A stretch of DNA of 64,000 nt from Nitrosomonas sp. (GCA_019635215.1 JAHBZZ010000001.1:1-64000); one strand, 5' to 3'. Positions 26,392 to 36,027 are shown, numbered from the stretch's first letter. Program-made: numbers and translations. Notes: generated by a model not told the origin, from the sequence alone.

Positions 26392-28749
26392 ATGAAGACG
26401 ATGAGTACTTATTCGATAGTTATTATGGCTACATTAATTATAAGCACATTATGTCACGCGCAGATTAATATAGATGTGCCCATAAAAATAGATCCCAGAA
26501 AGATAGAGAAAATAGAACCGGTAAAGATAGATCCCCAAAAAATACAAGATGCATTACAGTTACAGTGGTACCCTCTTCCAAGGAAGAAATATTATATTAA
26601 AACAGCATTAGCCAACCGCTATTTGGACGTCTATACAGCAAATCCAGCCGCTGGAACCCCTTTGCAAATTTGGAATAAAGTAGGTGGCTCGAATCAAGTA
26701 TGGGAGATTTATCCGTCATCAGAAAAAGATTATTACTATATAAAATCAGAAATGGGTCGCTACCTCGATGTCCAATGGGGCAATAGTAATGCCGGCACAC
26801 ACACTCACATTTGGGATTTCAATGGTGGAAGCGCTCAAAAATGGCGGATAGATCCAGTAGGGGATGGGTATTTCACAATCAAATCGAAACTAGGTACGTT
26901 CTTGGATGTGAAAGCGGCTGCTACTAGCAACGGAACAAAAGTATGGATGTGGAACAGTAATCCCGGGTTAGCACAATATTGGAAATTTGAGAGCGCAGGT
27001 GATGGGAATCCCTTAGCAGGTATAGTAGATATGCATACGCATCCCATGAGTCATTTGGGGTTCGGCAGGAAAGCAATGCATGGTGTCCCTGATATAGGGA
27101 GCATTATTCCGGCAGGAACCAGGGATTGTAATCCGAGGGATTTCAGGGCGAGATCAATAGAGGAAGCGCTTGGGCATTGTAACTCAACTCATGGAGGATT
27201 CGGGTTTGAAGTACCAGGAATATCAAAAGGTAATCAATGTGGAGATTACATAAGGGCTGGAATTATCAATCATGCACTGGATCATGACTTCATACATAAA
27301 GTAAGTATTGATAGAAACTTACACGGTGATCACGAACATGATGGCTATCCAGACTTTAAATATTGGCCGCACCAAAGTTCTGTATTGCACCAGCAAATGT
27401 GGTGGGAATGGCTGGAAAGAGCTTATCAAGGCGGATTGCGTGTTATGGTTGCACTTACAGTCAACAGTGAAATTCTGGCAGAAATATTGAATGGAGATCC
27501 TCCTTATGATGATAAGACAGTCGCAGATATTCAGATTGAAGAAACCATTCGTTTCGTTAATAACCATGATTTCATGCAGATCGCATATTCCCCTGCTGAT
27601 GTTCGAGAAATTGTTAGGAAGAATAAGTTAGCTGTCGTACTTGGGATGGAAGTTGATAGGTTAGGCAATTTTGGTAAACCAAGTGTGCCAGTTAGCGAGA
27701 CTGCGCTCAGAAACGAGCTACGGAGATTACACGGGAAAGGAATTCGCTACATTTTTCCGGTACACTTAATCAATAATAGTTTTGGTGGCACAGCTGTATA
27801 CGATATGCTTTTTAATTTTGCGAATAAGCATGCAAATGGCTCCTACTTTCGAGTTGAAACAAGTCGAGACCCTCACATTGATTACAATGCCAGCTTAACT
27901 CAAGGGCCAATTGGTTTTGAAAATAGGCTTATTTTAGGTTTAAGGGGAGTACTCGAAGGTATTGGTCAATTACCAGCACCTTGTGTCAACGACATAAAAT
28001 GCATTCCCGGTAAAGTTAGTTGTTGTGGCAGTTACGATAAAATTGTAAAAATTCTTAGCCCAGATCCACAGTTTGATGTTTATAAAACTATACCAGGTGG
28101 TCATGTAAATACATTAGGTCTAACGTCGCTAGGAGAAGTAGCGATCAAAGAAATGATGAAGCTTGGTATGATTATCGATATGGATCACATGTCTGAGCGT
28201 GCTATGACACGGACTATACAAATTGCGGAAAGCATTCCTCCAAATGGATATCCACTTGTCATGGGTCACAACGGCTTACGCAGCGATGGCGGAAGCGAAC
28301 GTAGCGCTCCTCCTGCATTGATCGCTCGCCTCTCCAATATAGGCGGGATGTTTGGAGTTGGAACAGCAGATACTACTCCTGCTGCATTTATTCAGAATTA
28401 TAAAAATGTTTGGGAAAAAATGGGAGGAAGAGCAGTAGCAATTGGAACGGATGCCAATGGATTTGAAAAACTCCCTAGACATGCGAGAATTCCAAATCAG
28501 CAAGCTAGTAATACATTTTATTCACGATTCTTTCGAGAATCAGGCATCACCACAAGGCAAAAAACCGGAAATCGCGTATGGGATTATATAACCGATAAAG
28601 GAGTTTCGCATTATGGCCTTATGCCAGAATTTTTATTTGATGTGAAAATATCCGGGGGCTCCGATGTTATTCAAAACTTGATGAAATCAGCAGAATATTT
28701 TACCGAAATGTGGGAAGATATAGAAAGAAATAAACTTAATGTACATTGA
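26392..28749 (+). CDS. secreted protein with ricin-type lectin and dipeptidase-like metallohydrolase domains
   Basis: Protein of 785 residues. Residues 1-24 are a Sec signal peptide ending near CHAQ. After a linker rich in KIDP repeats, residues 60-205 form a RICIN-type beta-trefoil with three QxW marks (QVWEIYP, QKWRIDP, QYWKFES) and repeated YLDV/FLDV strands. Residues from 212 on resemble the amidohydrolase/membrane dipeptidase (M19) barrel: VDMHTHPMSH gives the HxH metal site, VLGMEVDRLGN the acidic ligand, MIIDMDHMSERA and PLVMGHNGLRSDGG further His, and VAIGTDANGF the Asp. It likely binds a glycan and cleaves a small bond, outside the cell. AGAGGA precedes the ATG. The gene is AT-rich and is bounded by transposase fragments on both sides, which suggests horizontal gain. 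Substrate unknown. Confidence 0.75.
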   Translation: MKTMSTYSIVIMATLIISTLCHAQINIDVPIKIDPRKIEKIEPVKIDPQKIQDALQLQWYPLPRKKYYIKTALANRYLDVYTANPAAGTPLQIWNKVGGSNQVWEIYPSSEKDYYYIKSEMGRYLDVQWGNSNAGTHTHIWDFNGGSAQKWRIDPVGDGYFTIKSKLGTFLDVKAAATSNGTKVWMWNSNPGLAQYWKFESAGDGNPLAGIVDMHTHPMSHLGFGRKAMHGVPDIGSIIPAGTRDCNPRDFRARSIEEALGHCNSTHGGFGFEVPGISKGNQCGDYIRAGIINHALDHDFIHKVSIDRNLHGDHEHDGYPDFKYWPHQSSVLHQQMWWEWLERAYQGGLRVMVALTVNSEILAEILNGDPPYDDKTVADIQIEETIRFVNNHDFMQIAYSPADVREIVRKNKLAVVLGMEVDRLGNFGKPSVPVSETALRNELRRLHGKGIRYIFPVHLINNSFGGTAVYDMLFNFANKHANGSYFRVETSRDPHIDYNASLTQGPIGFENRLILGLRGVLEGIGQLPAPCVNDIKCIPGKVSCCGSYDKIVKILSPDPQFDVYKTIPGGHVNTLGLTSLGEVAIKEMMKLGMIIDMDHMSERAMTRTIQIAESIPPNGYPLVMGHNGLRSDGGSERSAPPALIARLSNIGGMFGVGTADTTPAAFIQNYKNVWEKMGGRAVAIGTDANGFEKLPRHARIPNQQASNTFYSRFFRESGITTRQKTGNRVWDYITDKGVSHYGLMPEFLFDVKISGGSDVIQNLMKSAEYFTEMWEDIERNKLNVH

Positions 28750-28802
28750 ATTTATTTGTAGTAGTTCAAACTTGATCTGGCATTTATAGTTTTGCAAAAA
28801 GA

Positions 28803-28878
28803 TGGGATTACCCGGTTTGTTGATAGAGTTGCGAATCTCTATCAACCAGCGCGAAAACGCAAAAAAGGAGTAATCCCA
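28803..28878. repeat. nested inverted repeats after the lectin-hydrolase gene
   Basis: Outer arms TGGGATTAC (28803-28811) and GTAATCCCA (28870-28878) are perfect complements, and inside them GTTGATAGAG (28819-28828) and CTCTATCAAC (28837-28846) form a perfect 10-bp hairpin with an 8-base loop. The whole is 76 bp and begins 54 bp after the stop of the preceding gene. It may be a terminator, a recombination site or the end of a mobile element. No U-tract follows. Confidence 0.55.
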
Positions 28879-28903
28879 CAAGTAGCGTTTACCAGAATGT
28901 CAT

Positions 28904-29235
28904 CAAACACAAGATTGGCTTGCTTAATCTGGCAATCTGGCAACCGACCTTGGCAGTGTATTTCACGCCTGCAAGGCAATGGTTTTTTCTCGCGATACTT
29001 TCTATCGCTATCATGCTGCCGTGAAGGCAGGAGGTGTTGAAGCCCTGATCGATGCGAACCAGCGAAAACCCAATATCAAGCACCGTGTCGAAGAAGCGAC
29101 GAAAGCAACTGTCACAGCTTTTGCCCTGAAACAACCGGCTTTTTGGTCAAGTCGCATTTCCAACGAAAACGCAAGCACGACAGCTTCATTTCTCCCTCTG
29201 ATGTCTGCTTGGTAGCTGCGCCGAATAAGTTATGA
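28904..29235 (+). pseudogene. IS481-like transposase N-terminal fragment
   Basis: In at least three frames one can read HKIGLLNLAIWQ, then LGSVFHACKAMVFSRDTFYR, YHAAVKAGGVEALIDANQRK, PNIKHRVEEATKATVTAFAL, KQPAF and RKHDSFISPSDVCLVAAPNK. This is the HTH N-terminal part of an IS481-family transposase. The catalytic integrase core is missing. It marks the right part of the accessory island. Confidence 0.75.
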
Positions 29236-29661
29236 TCATTTATTTCTGGCATATGCCATGAGGATGAAGCGGTGTAACCTGTTGGTAAAGATCTCGGTCA
29301 GGCCAACTACCCAATAGAAGGAATACATCGCAATGACAAACAGTAATCTTTTTAACCTGAACACACCAGATCAGATGATCCATTACAAACAGTTCAATGC
29401 GCAGGTACTTGCAAAATGTTAGCTGCAGATATTACCCGTTAATTGGTGTTGTTTACGAGCCAGACCGCAGCCTTTACCAATAGGTCACTTTCCATAATGT
29501 ATCCGTTGAAAAGGGACAGCTCCACTGATCAATTACACATTCCAACTTATCATCCGGATACATCACTCTGAAAACAACTTGAACTGACAGCCTACTGGTG
29601 CAATATTCCGGTTAAGGTATAATACCGGGTTTATTTATTTTTTGAATTGTTGGAGGTTTTT
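29236..29661. other. intergenic region before fmdB-like gene
   Basis: This 426-bp stretch has no convincing gene. A 28-codon frame at 29333-29419 (NSNLFNLNTPDQMIHY) could be the start of a lost gene; I cannot name it. A TATAAT at 29618-29623 is a good -10 candidate for the fmdB-aspS-nudB group, but the matching -35 position is poor. Confidence 0.4.
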
Positions 29662-30009
29662 ATGCCTATTTATGAATATCTTTGCAATTCATGCGGCGTG
29701 AAAAAAGAGCATATCCAGAAAATGAGCGATGCGCCGATCAAAGTCTGTCCTGATTGCCACAGCGAAAATTATACCAAACTGGTTTCAGCCGCCGGATTTC
29801 AACTGAAGGGCAGCGGCTGGTATGTGACGGATTTCAAGAACAAGCCCGCACCGGCAACAGCCAAATCCGAAAAAAGCGACGTTCAGAAGCAATCGTCAGA
29901 ATCTAGTACAGATTCCAAAGCAGACTCGAAAGCTGATACCGCTACGGCAACACCGGCTGCAAAACCAAATGAAACCAAAACCAGTACAACAACCGCTGCG
30001 GCTGATTGA
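29662..30009 (+). CDS. FmdB-family zinc ribbon protein
   Basis: Protein of 115 residues. The N-terminal zinc ribbon MPIYEYLCNSCG ... VCPDCHSENYTKLVSAAGFQ has two CxxC pairs and is typical of FmdB-like putative regulatory proteins. The GSGWYVTDF stretch follows. The last 55 residues are a low-complexity tail of Lys, Ser, Thr, Ala and Asp. TTGGAGG lies before the ATG at 29662, which is preferred over the in-frame start at 29647. It is 70 bp upstream of aspS. Confidence 0.9.
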   Translation: MPIYEYLCNSCGVKKEHIQKMSDAPIKVCPDCHSENYTKLVSAAGFQLKGSGWYVTDFKNKPAPATAKSEKSDVQKQSSESSTDSKADSKADTATATPAAKPNETKTSTTTAAAD

Positions 30010-30079
30010 TCAAATAAACCATTCACAATTTTAGAATTTTCTCAATCCAATACTGTTACTTTCCGGCCGAATACCTATT

Positions 30080-31861
30080 ATGCGTACAAACTACTGCGGA
30101 GCCATCAATATTCAATATCTCGATGAAATCATCACTTTGTTTGGCTGGGTGCACCGACGCCGCGACCACGGCGGGGTAATTTTCATTGACTTGCGTGACC
30201 GCGAGGGACTGGCACAGATCGTCTGTGACCCCGATAACATCGAAACATTTCAGCTCGCTGAAAAAATCCGCAATGAATATGTATTAAAGGTCACGGGTAA
30301 AGTCAGGAGACGGCCGGAAGGTACCGTCAATCCGGCGCTAAACAGCGGTGAAATAGAAGTGCTGGTAACCAGCATGGAAATCCTGAACACTTCATTGACG
30401 CCGCCATTTCTGATGGATGATGATCATATCAGCGAGTTTGTCCGGCTGGAACACCGCTATCTCGATCTGCGCCGCCCGGTAATGCAATCCAATCTGCGCC
30501 TGCGGCACAAGGTGACCATGGCGGTGCGCGTTTTCCTCGACCAACAAGGCTTTCTCGATATCGAAACACCGATATTGACCAAATCAACCCCTGAAGGCGC
30601 GCGTGATTACCTGGTGCCGTCACGCGTCAATGCGAACCATTTCTTCGCGCTACCGCAATCGCCGCAATTGTTCAAGCAGTTATTAATGGTTTCCGGGTTT
30701 GATCGTTACTACCAAATCGCACGTTGCTTCCGCGACGAAGACCTGCGCGCCGACCGGCAGCCGGAATTCACTCAGATCGATATTGAAACTTCTTTTCTGA
30801 CGGAAGAAGAGATTATGATGTTGATGGAAGAGATGATCCGTCAACTATTCCAGTCAGTCAGTAATATTACATTACCCGTACCATTCCCACGCCTGACGTA
30901 TGCCGAAGCAATGCATAAATACGGCAGCGACAAGCCGGATCTGCGGGTTTCGCTGGAATTGACGGAACTGACCGATACTATGAAAGACGTGCCGTTCAAG
31001 GTCTTCCGTGAAGCTGCAGAAAAACCGAATGGCCGGGTTGCCGCCATGCGCGTACCCAATGGCGGCCAACTGACGCGCAAGGAAATCGATGATTACACGC
31101 AGTTTGTCGGCATATACGGCGCTAAAGGACTGGCCTATATCAAGGTTAATAACCTTGCCGATGGTCAGGCAGGATTACAATCGCCGATTCTAAAATTTCT
31201 GCCGGAAAATACCATACAAACCATACTCGAGCGTACCGGCGCTCAAGACGGCGACCTGATTTTCTTTGGCGCGGACAAAGCCAAGGTTGTCAACGAATCA
31301 CTTGGCGCATTACGCATCAAGGTCGGCCATCAGCATGGTCATGCCACATCCGATTGGCGGCCTGCATGGGTTGTCGATTTCCCGATGTTCGAATGGGACG
31401 AAGAGGAAAACCGCTGGCAGGCATTGCATCATCCGTTTACCTCCCCGGCCGACGGTCATGAAGATCTTCTGGTCACCAATCCCGGCGCGGCATTGTCAAA
31501 AGCTTATGATATGGTACTCAATGGTTCCGAAATCGGCGGTGGCTCAGTGCGTATCCATCGTCAGGATGTGCAATCGAAAGTTTTCAAAGCGCTCAATATC
31601 TCCGAGGAAGAAGCCCGGGAGAAATTCAGCTTTCTGCTCGAAGCATTACAATACGGCGCTCCGCCGCATGGCGGCATTGCCTTTGGGCTGGATCGTATCG
31701 TCACGCTGATGACCGGCTCAGAATCAATCCGTGACGTCATCGCATTTCCTAAAACACAGCGCGCTCAGTGTCTGCTGACACACGCACCAAGCACGGTTGA
31801 AGAAAAACAACTCAAAGAGTTGAATATCCGGCTGCGTAAAACGGAACCATCCAAGAACTAA
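30080..31861 (+). CDS. aspS: aspartyl-tRNA synthetase
   Basis: Protein of 593 residues, bacterial-type class II synthetase. It has the N-terminal OB-fold with [20 protein letters not shown], motif 2 [20 protein letters not shown], the bacterial GAD insertion, and motif 3 [16 protein letters not shown]. It charges tRNA-Asp; in many betaproteobacteria this type also charges tRNA-Asn, which depends on GatCAB, not seen here. It is followed by nudB after 7 bp. Confidence 0.98.
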   Translation: MRTNYCGAINIQYLDEIITLFGWVHRRRDHGGVIFIDLRDREGLAQIVCDPDNIETFQLAEKIRNEYVLKVTGKVRRRPEGTVNPALNSGEIEVLVTSMEILNTSLTPPFLMDDDHISEFVRLEHRYLDLRRPVMQSNLRLRHKVTMAVRVFLDQQGFLDIETPILTKSTPEGARDYLVPSRVNANHFFALPQSPQLFKQLLMVSGFDRYYQIARCFRDEDLRADRQPEFTQIDIETSFLTEEEIMMLMEEMIRQLFQSVSNITLPVPFPRLTYAEAMHKYGSDKPDLRVSLELTELTDTMKDVPFKVFREAAEKPNGRVAAMRVPNGGQLTRKEIDDYTQFVGIYGAKGLAYIKVNNLADGQAGLQSPILKFLPENTIQTILERTGAQDGDLIFFGADKAKVVNESLGALRIKVGHQHGHATSDWRPAWVVDFPMFEWDEEENRWQALHHPFTSPADGHEDLLVTNPGAALSKAYDMVLNGSEIGGGSVRIHRQDVQSKVFKALNISEEEAREKFSFLLEALQYGAPPHGGIAFGLDRIVTLMTGSESIRDVIAFPKTQRAQCLLTHAPSTVEEKQLKELNIRLRKTEPSKN

Positions 31862-31868
31862 GGCTTTA

Positions 31869-32363
31869 ATGAACCGGACTGTTACCATGTATAAAGTGCC
31901 CGTATCCGTTCTGATCGTGATACACACACCGGACCTACAAGTCTTGCTGCTCGAACGTGCGGACCATCCCGGTTACTGGCAATCGATTACCGGCAGCCAG
32001 AATGCTGGGGAAACATTGCAGGAAACCGCGATCCGTGAAATTGGTGAAGAAACCGGACTGAATCCGGCAGTTTATCCGCTATCCTCACTTTCGGATTGGG
32101 AAATGGAAAATCAGTATGAGATTTTCGAAGAATGGCGCTGGCGATACGCGCCAGGTGTTACACACAATACAGAGCATGTTTTCAGTCTGTGCCTACCTGA
32201 ACCACGGCCTGTCACAATCGCACCGGAAGAACATCTCGCGTATCTCTGGCTGCCTTGGCAACAGGCCGCCGAGAAGGTTTTTTCCTGGACGAATGCAGAA
32301 GCCATCCGCAACCTGTCATTGCATTACGAACAAGCGCATCAATCCCCTTGCCCGATCATCTGA
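31869..32363 (+). CDS. nudB: dihydroneopterin triphosphate diphosphatase (Nudix)
   Basis: Protein of 164 residues with the Nudix box GSQNAGETLQETAIREIGEE. The N-terminus VPVSVLIVIHTPDLQVLLLER and ADHPGYWQSITGS are characteristic of NudB, which removes pyrophosphate from dihydroneopterin triphosphate in folate synthesis. ATG at 31869 is taken; 31887 is also possible. Order aspS-nudB is usual. The end overlaps the convergent bioD by 25 bp. Confidence 0.9.
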   Translation: MNRTVTMYKVPVSVLIVIHTPDLQVLLLERADHPGYWQSITGSQNAGETLQETAIREIGEETGLNPAVYPLSSLSDWEMENQYEIFEEWRWRYAPGVTHNTEHVFSLCLPEPRPVTIAPEEHLAYLWLPWQQAAEKVFSWTNAEAIRNLSLHYEQAHQSPCPII

Positions 32364-33025
32364 ATCAGTTTCTCAGCATCAATACACTGCACCTGTTGTG
32401 TTAAATCGGAGTTTCCGGAAAATGGCACCTTGCCCAGCAACGGCGCGTCGATTCTCTGCTGCAAGGTAGTAATATTCTCTTCTAGCGCCAGCATGTCGGG
32501 ATCAATACAATTAGCCACCCAGCCGGCAAGGCGTAATCCAGTCTGTTGAATTGCCTGCACCGTCAGCAGTGCGTGACTGATGCACCCCAACCGCATACCG
32601 ACAACCAGTAGCACCGACAGATTGAGTGCCCGCGCCAGATCGGCGGTTGTTTCATCCGTATTGATCGGCACCAGAAACCCGCCTATCCCCTCGACGACAA
32701 CCACATCGGCATTTCTTGCCAAACGATCGTAGCACTGTTCGATATGCGCTATCTCTATCGTTACACCTTCCTGTCCGGCGGCAATATGGGGAGCAATGGG
32801 CATTTGCAGCGCATACGGATTCAGATAATCCCGTGGAACCTCAACATTACCCGCGGCACGCAGTAATTCCACATCCTGCCATTGACCATGCTCACTGCCG
32901 GCGGCAATCGGTTTCATACCCACAGCCGATTTATGCCGGGCAACCAGCGCTTGTAACAATAAGCAGCTGACGTACGTTTTGCCGATACCGGTATCGGTAC
33001 CCGTTACAAAAAAACCTGCGGACAT
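32339..33025 (-). CDS. bioD: dethiobiotin synthetase
   Basis: Protein of 228 residues with the P-loop GTDTGIGKTYVSCLLLQAL and the substrate Lys in KPIAAGSE, then VEGIGGFLVPI and LAGWVANCIDP. It closes the ureido ring of dethiobiotin with CO2 and ATP. It is the last gene of the leftward bioF-bioH-bioC-bioD series, 7 bp after bioC. Confidence 0.97.
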   Translation of the reverse strand: MSAGFFVTGTDTGIGKTYVSCLLLQALVARHKSAVGMKPIAAGSEHGQWQDVELLRAAGNVEVPRDYLNPYALQMPIAPHIAAGQEGVTIEIAHIEQCYDRLARNADVVVVEGIGGFLVPINTDETTADLARALNLSVLLVVGMRLGCISHALLTVQAIQQTGLRLAGWVANCIDPDMLALEENITTLQQRIDAPLLGKVPFSGNSDLTQQVQCIDAEKLIQMIGQGD

Positions 33026-33032
33026 CGCATCG

Positions 33033-33926
33033 TTATTCCATCAGGATTTGCCTGCGGATTTCAGGTGTCACCACCGTCTGCTTAGGCGGCAGTTTCCAAG
33101 CATGCCCATAGACAACTTCAAACGTTGCGGGCAGTTTTCCGTTCGTACGCATGGCTTCATAGTACGCAATCACCTTCTGCCATTTTGTCTTCCCGGTCAA
33201 TCCCGCGTGCCTGCCCTGCACCACAGTGTGCGCACCGATAGCCTTCAAATCATGCATGACGCTGCGCACATCGTCGTAAGTCAGCGTGATATATTCCATA
33301 TCCATAACCGGCGTCGCAAAACGATTATGCACAAGCAGATCACCGATGTCATGCATGTCGATGAACCGGTTAACATGCGCATACTGATCCACCTGCGCAA
33401 AGGCGTGCCTGAGCTCCTTTAAAGTGTCGGGACCCAGTGTGCTGAACATCAGGAGACCGTCCGTGGTCAGAACACGATTAATTTCCCGGAAAGTGCGCTC
33501 CAGGTCACTACACCATTGCAATGTCAGATTGGACCAGACCATGTCGATACTCTCATCCTTGAACGGAAGTTGTTCAATGTCGACACAGACATACTGCATC
33601 CCACTTTTCTTTCGGAATGGCCAGAACCGCAGACCACCACCCTGCTGCTGTTCATCCTGAAGCCGCGACTGCTGCAGCATCCCCACTGCAATATCAGCAG
33701 CCAGTAGTTGACTGTCAGGATAGCGCCCGGCCAGTTTGCGACTGCCGTAGCCGGTACCGCAACCAGCGTCGAGTATCCTGCCCGGCATATACTTGATCAA
33801 TTCCAGCCGTTCAAACATACGGTTGCTGACTTCGCGCTGCAATACCGCAGACTGATCATAGCTGATCGCCGCTTTTTCGAACGCATTGCGCACTTGGCGC
33901 TTGTCAAGAATAAAATCAGAAGGCAT
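33033..33926 (-). CDS. bioC: malonyl-ACP O-methyltransferase
   Basis: Protein of 297 residues, a SAM-dependent methyltransferase. ILDAGCGTGYGSRKLAGRYP is motif I, DESIDMVWSNLTLQWCSD the motif found in BioC, and the N-terminal RQVRNAFEKAAISYDQSAVLQ is typical. It methylates malonyl-ACP to start pimelate synthesis, later undone by BioH next door. Start ATG 33926; its first bases overlap the bioH end by 11 bp. It has an insertion with basic residues around residue 100 (FWPFRKKSG), as in other betaproteobacterial BioC. Confidence 0.93.
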   Translation of the reverse strand: MPSDFILDKRQVRNAFEKAAISYDQSAVLQREVSNRMFERLELIKYMPGRILDAGCGTGYGSRKLAGRYPDSQLLAADIAVGMLQQSRLQDEQQQGGGLRFWPFRKKSGMQYVCVDIEQLPFKDESIDMVWSNLTLQWCSDLERTFREINRVLTTDGLLMFSTLGPDTLKELRHAFAQVDQYAHVNRFIDMHDIGDLLVHNRFATPVMDMEYITLTYDDVRSVMHDLKAIGAHTVVQGRHAGLTGKTKWQKVIAYYEAMRTNGKLPATFEVVYGHAWKLPPKQTVVTPEIRRQILME

Positions 33927-34686
33927 CAATGCAGGTTATGAATTGTTCGGGATTGGACAAAAAAGGCGCATGACCACAATGCGGAAACATGACGAGCCTG
34001 GCATTTTTCAACTGCTGTACCATCCATTGCGCGGCAGATGGATGTGTAATCACATCATGATCACCATGCAACAACAATACGGGTTGTTCAATGTCGCGCA
34101 ACTTGTTACGCATGTCATTGGTTTGCAAAATCGCAAGCCCTTTCTGCAACGCAACGTAATCGGGCCGCTCGCGCTCAAAAAAATATTCGCGCAATTGTGC
34201 CAAAGTATGTGTCAAATGCTGTTCCCCATTGATTTGCAAGGTCAGAAAACGATTGATGGTCGTTTTGTAATTCAAATGCAGGTTTTCCAAAAACAGCTGC
34301 AGGAACCGACGCTCCATTCCCCAGGGCCAGTCCTGCCGTTGTACAAAACAAGGTGTAGTTGCTACCAATACCAGTTTCTTGACACGCCCCGGATCATTCA
34401 CTGCAAGCTGCATCGCGATCTGGCCACCGAGCGACCAGCCACAGACCATGCAATCATCCGGCAGGTACTCATGGATAATTTCAACCACATGGTTGAAATC
34501 GCCGGGGTCATGCGCCGGACTGAGCCCGTGTCCGGGCAGATCAAATAAATGCACGCGATAACGCATGGCCAGCTGATCACGAACCCCCTGCCACACACCA
34601 CCATGCATCGCCCAGCCATGCAGCAGAACCAAGTCAGGCCCGCTGCCCAGCGTTTCACAATGGATCGCCTGTTTAGCCATACACAT
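33916..34686 (-). CDS. bioH: pimeloyl-ACP methyl ester carboxylesterase
   Basis: Protein of 256 residues, alpha/beta hydrolase. VLLHGWAMHGGVW gives the oxyanion motif, CGWSLGGQ the nucleophile Ser, HGDHD the Asp and CGHAPF the His. It hydrolyses the methyl ester of pimeloyl-ACP. Two ATG starts are possible (34686 and 34680); the gene overlaps bioF by about 14 bp and bioC by 11 bp, so all three are co-translated. Confidence 0.93.
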   Translation of the reverse strand: MCMAKQAIHCETLGSGPDLVLLHGWAMHGGVWQGVRDQLAMRYRVHLFDLPGHGLSPAHDPGDFNHVVEIIHEYLPDDCMVCGWSLGGQIAMQLAVNDPGRVKKLVLVATTPCFVQRQDWPWGMERRFLQLFLENLHLNYKTTINRFLTLQINGEQHLTHTLAQLREYFFERERPDYVALQKGLAILQTNDMRNKLRDIEQPVLLLHGDHDVITHPSAAQWMVQQLKNARLVMFPHCGHAPFLSNPEQFITCIDAF

Positions 34687-35851
34687 CGTCACCGGCTGCT
34701 ATTTCATGCAATGCATCGGCTAAACGCAGGATATCCGCTTCCTCATGCGCTGCAGACAGTGAAATGCGTAGCCGCGCAGTGCCCCGCGGCACAGTCGGTT
34801 GGCGAATCGCAGGAACCAGAATACCTTTTTCTTTCAGGGCATTGCTTACATGCACCGCTTCCCGTGCTTCCCCGATTACTAAAGGCTGAATAGGCGTGTC
34901 TGACGGCATTAATCGCCATTTCAATGGCTGCAGCTTTGCTTTTAGTAATTCGATAAGCCCATGCAATTTCTCCCGCCGCCAGTCATCGTTTTCAATCCGC
35001 TCCAAACTTTTTAACAGTGTATGCGCCAATAATGGCGGGCTGGCTGTGGTGTAAATATAGCTCTTTGCGGTTTGTATCAATGTTTCGATCACTTCATCCG
35101 CGGCTGCGACAAATGCACCAAAAACACCCGCGGCTTTACCCAGTGTCGCCATATAAATAACCCGTGGAGAATGCCGCGTTTCCGCTGCCGGAGAAAACAA
35201 TGTGCCGCGCCCCTTACCGCCCAACACACCGAATCCATGCGCATCGTCGAGAAGCAGCATGGCATCGTATTGTTCGCATAATCTGATCAATGCCCGGATG
35301 GGTGCAATATCACCATCCATACTAAATACTGCATCGGTAATCACCAATTTTCCCCCAGAGCCGGATGCGGCCAAACGCCGTTCCAATGCAACTGTATCGC
35401 AGTGCGGATAACGAATTAGCTTCGCTCTTGAAAGCAGCGCGGCTTCATTCAGTGAGGCATGATTCAATTTATCCGCAAAAATGACATCGTTTCTTCCGGC
35501 CAGTGCTGTGATAACGCCCATGTTGGCCATATAACCCGTAGAAAAGAGTAGTGCTGCCGGAAAACCGATGAATTTTGCCAGTGCCCGCTCCAGCGTGTGA
35601 TGCGCCACACTGTGTCCATTAATCAGGTGCGATGCTCCTGCGCCGACGCCATAGTGTTGCGCACCCTGGCAGGCTGCCTGAATCAGTTCGGGATGATTGG
35701 CCAACCCCAGGTAATCATTGCTGCAAAACGAGAGATAGGCGCGACCATCAATCACAACATGCGTCGACTGAGGGCCCTCCGTAACAGCACGATGACGTTT
35801 CAGGCCCTGCTGCTCCCGAATATGCAGGCGCTCAGTCAGATCGGAAAACAT
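34673..35851 (-). CDS. bioF: 8-amino-7-oxononanoate synthase
   Basis: Protein of 392 residues, alpha-oxoamine synthase. FCSNDYLGLANHP, GAGASHLINGHS, VFSMDGDIAPI, LLDDAHGFGVLGGKGRG, the PLP Lys in MATLGKAAGVFGAFVAA and TASPPLL identify BioF, which condenses pimeloyl-ACP and alanine. It begins the leftward bioFHCD unit. The space between it and bioB is filled by a palindromic element. Confidence 0.96.
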   Translation of the reverse strand: MFSDLTERLHIREQQGLKRHRAVTEGPQSTHVVIDGRAYLSFCSNDYLGLANHPELIQAACQGAQHYGVGAGASHLINGHSVAHHTLERALAKFIGFPAALLFSTGYMANMGVITALAGRNDVIFADKLNHASLNEAALLSRAKLIRYPHCDTVALERRLAASGSGGKLVITDAVFSMDGDIAPIRALIRLCEQYDAMLLLDDAHGFGVLGGKGRGTLFSPAAETRHSPRVIYMATLGKAAGVFGAFVAAADEVIETLIQTAKSYIYTTASPPLLAHTLLKSLERIENDDWRREKLHGLIELLKAKLQPLKWRLMPSDTPIQPLVIGEAREAVHVSNALKEKGILVPAIRQPTVPRGTARLRISLSAAHEEADILRLADALHEIAAGDDVYG

Positions 35852-35884
35852 GCATTTCTGCTTAAACGCAAATCAGAGAATGTT

Positions 35885-36027
35885 AGAACTTGTTCAAAAT
35901 CTCGATCAAGGGGCGTAGTGCAAGGCAAAATTGAACAAAAAAGCGGAGCATACTTCAAGTATGTGAGCATTTTGAGTTCGATTTTAACGCCGCAATGCGC
36001 CCTTCAGTGAGATCTTGAACAGGTTCT
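35885..36027. repeat. 143-bp palindromic element (MITE-like), copy A
   Basis: Terminal inverted repeats AGAACTTGTTCAAAATCTC (35885-35903) and its complement at 36009-36027 match at 17 of 19 positions. A perfect internal palindrome (CATACTT and AAGTATG arms) is at 35949-35963. Blocks GGCAAAATTGAACAAAAAAG, GAGCATTTTGAG and TTTTAACGCCG are shared in order with the element at 57852-57990. It encodes nothing. It separates bioF from bioB, and its right end reaches into the bioB stop codon. Confidence 0.8.

Noticed and set aside
28803-28878. Integron attC site
   Set aside because: The arms do not carry the required GTTRRRY/RYYYAAC core sites and there is no integrase gene.
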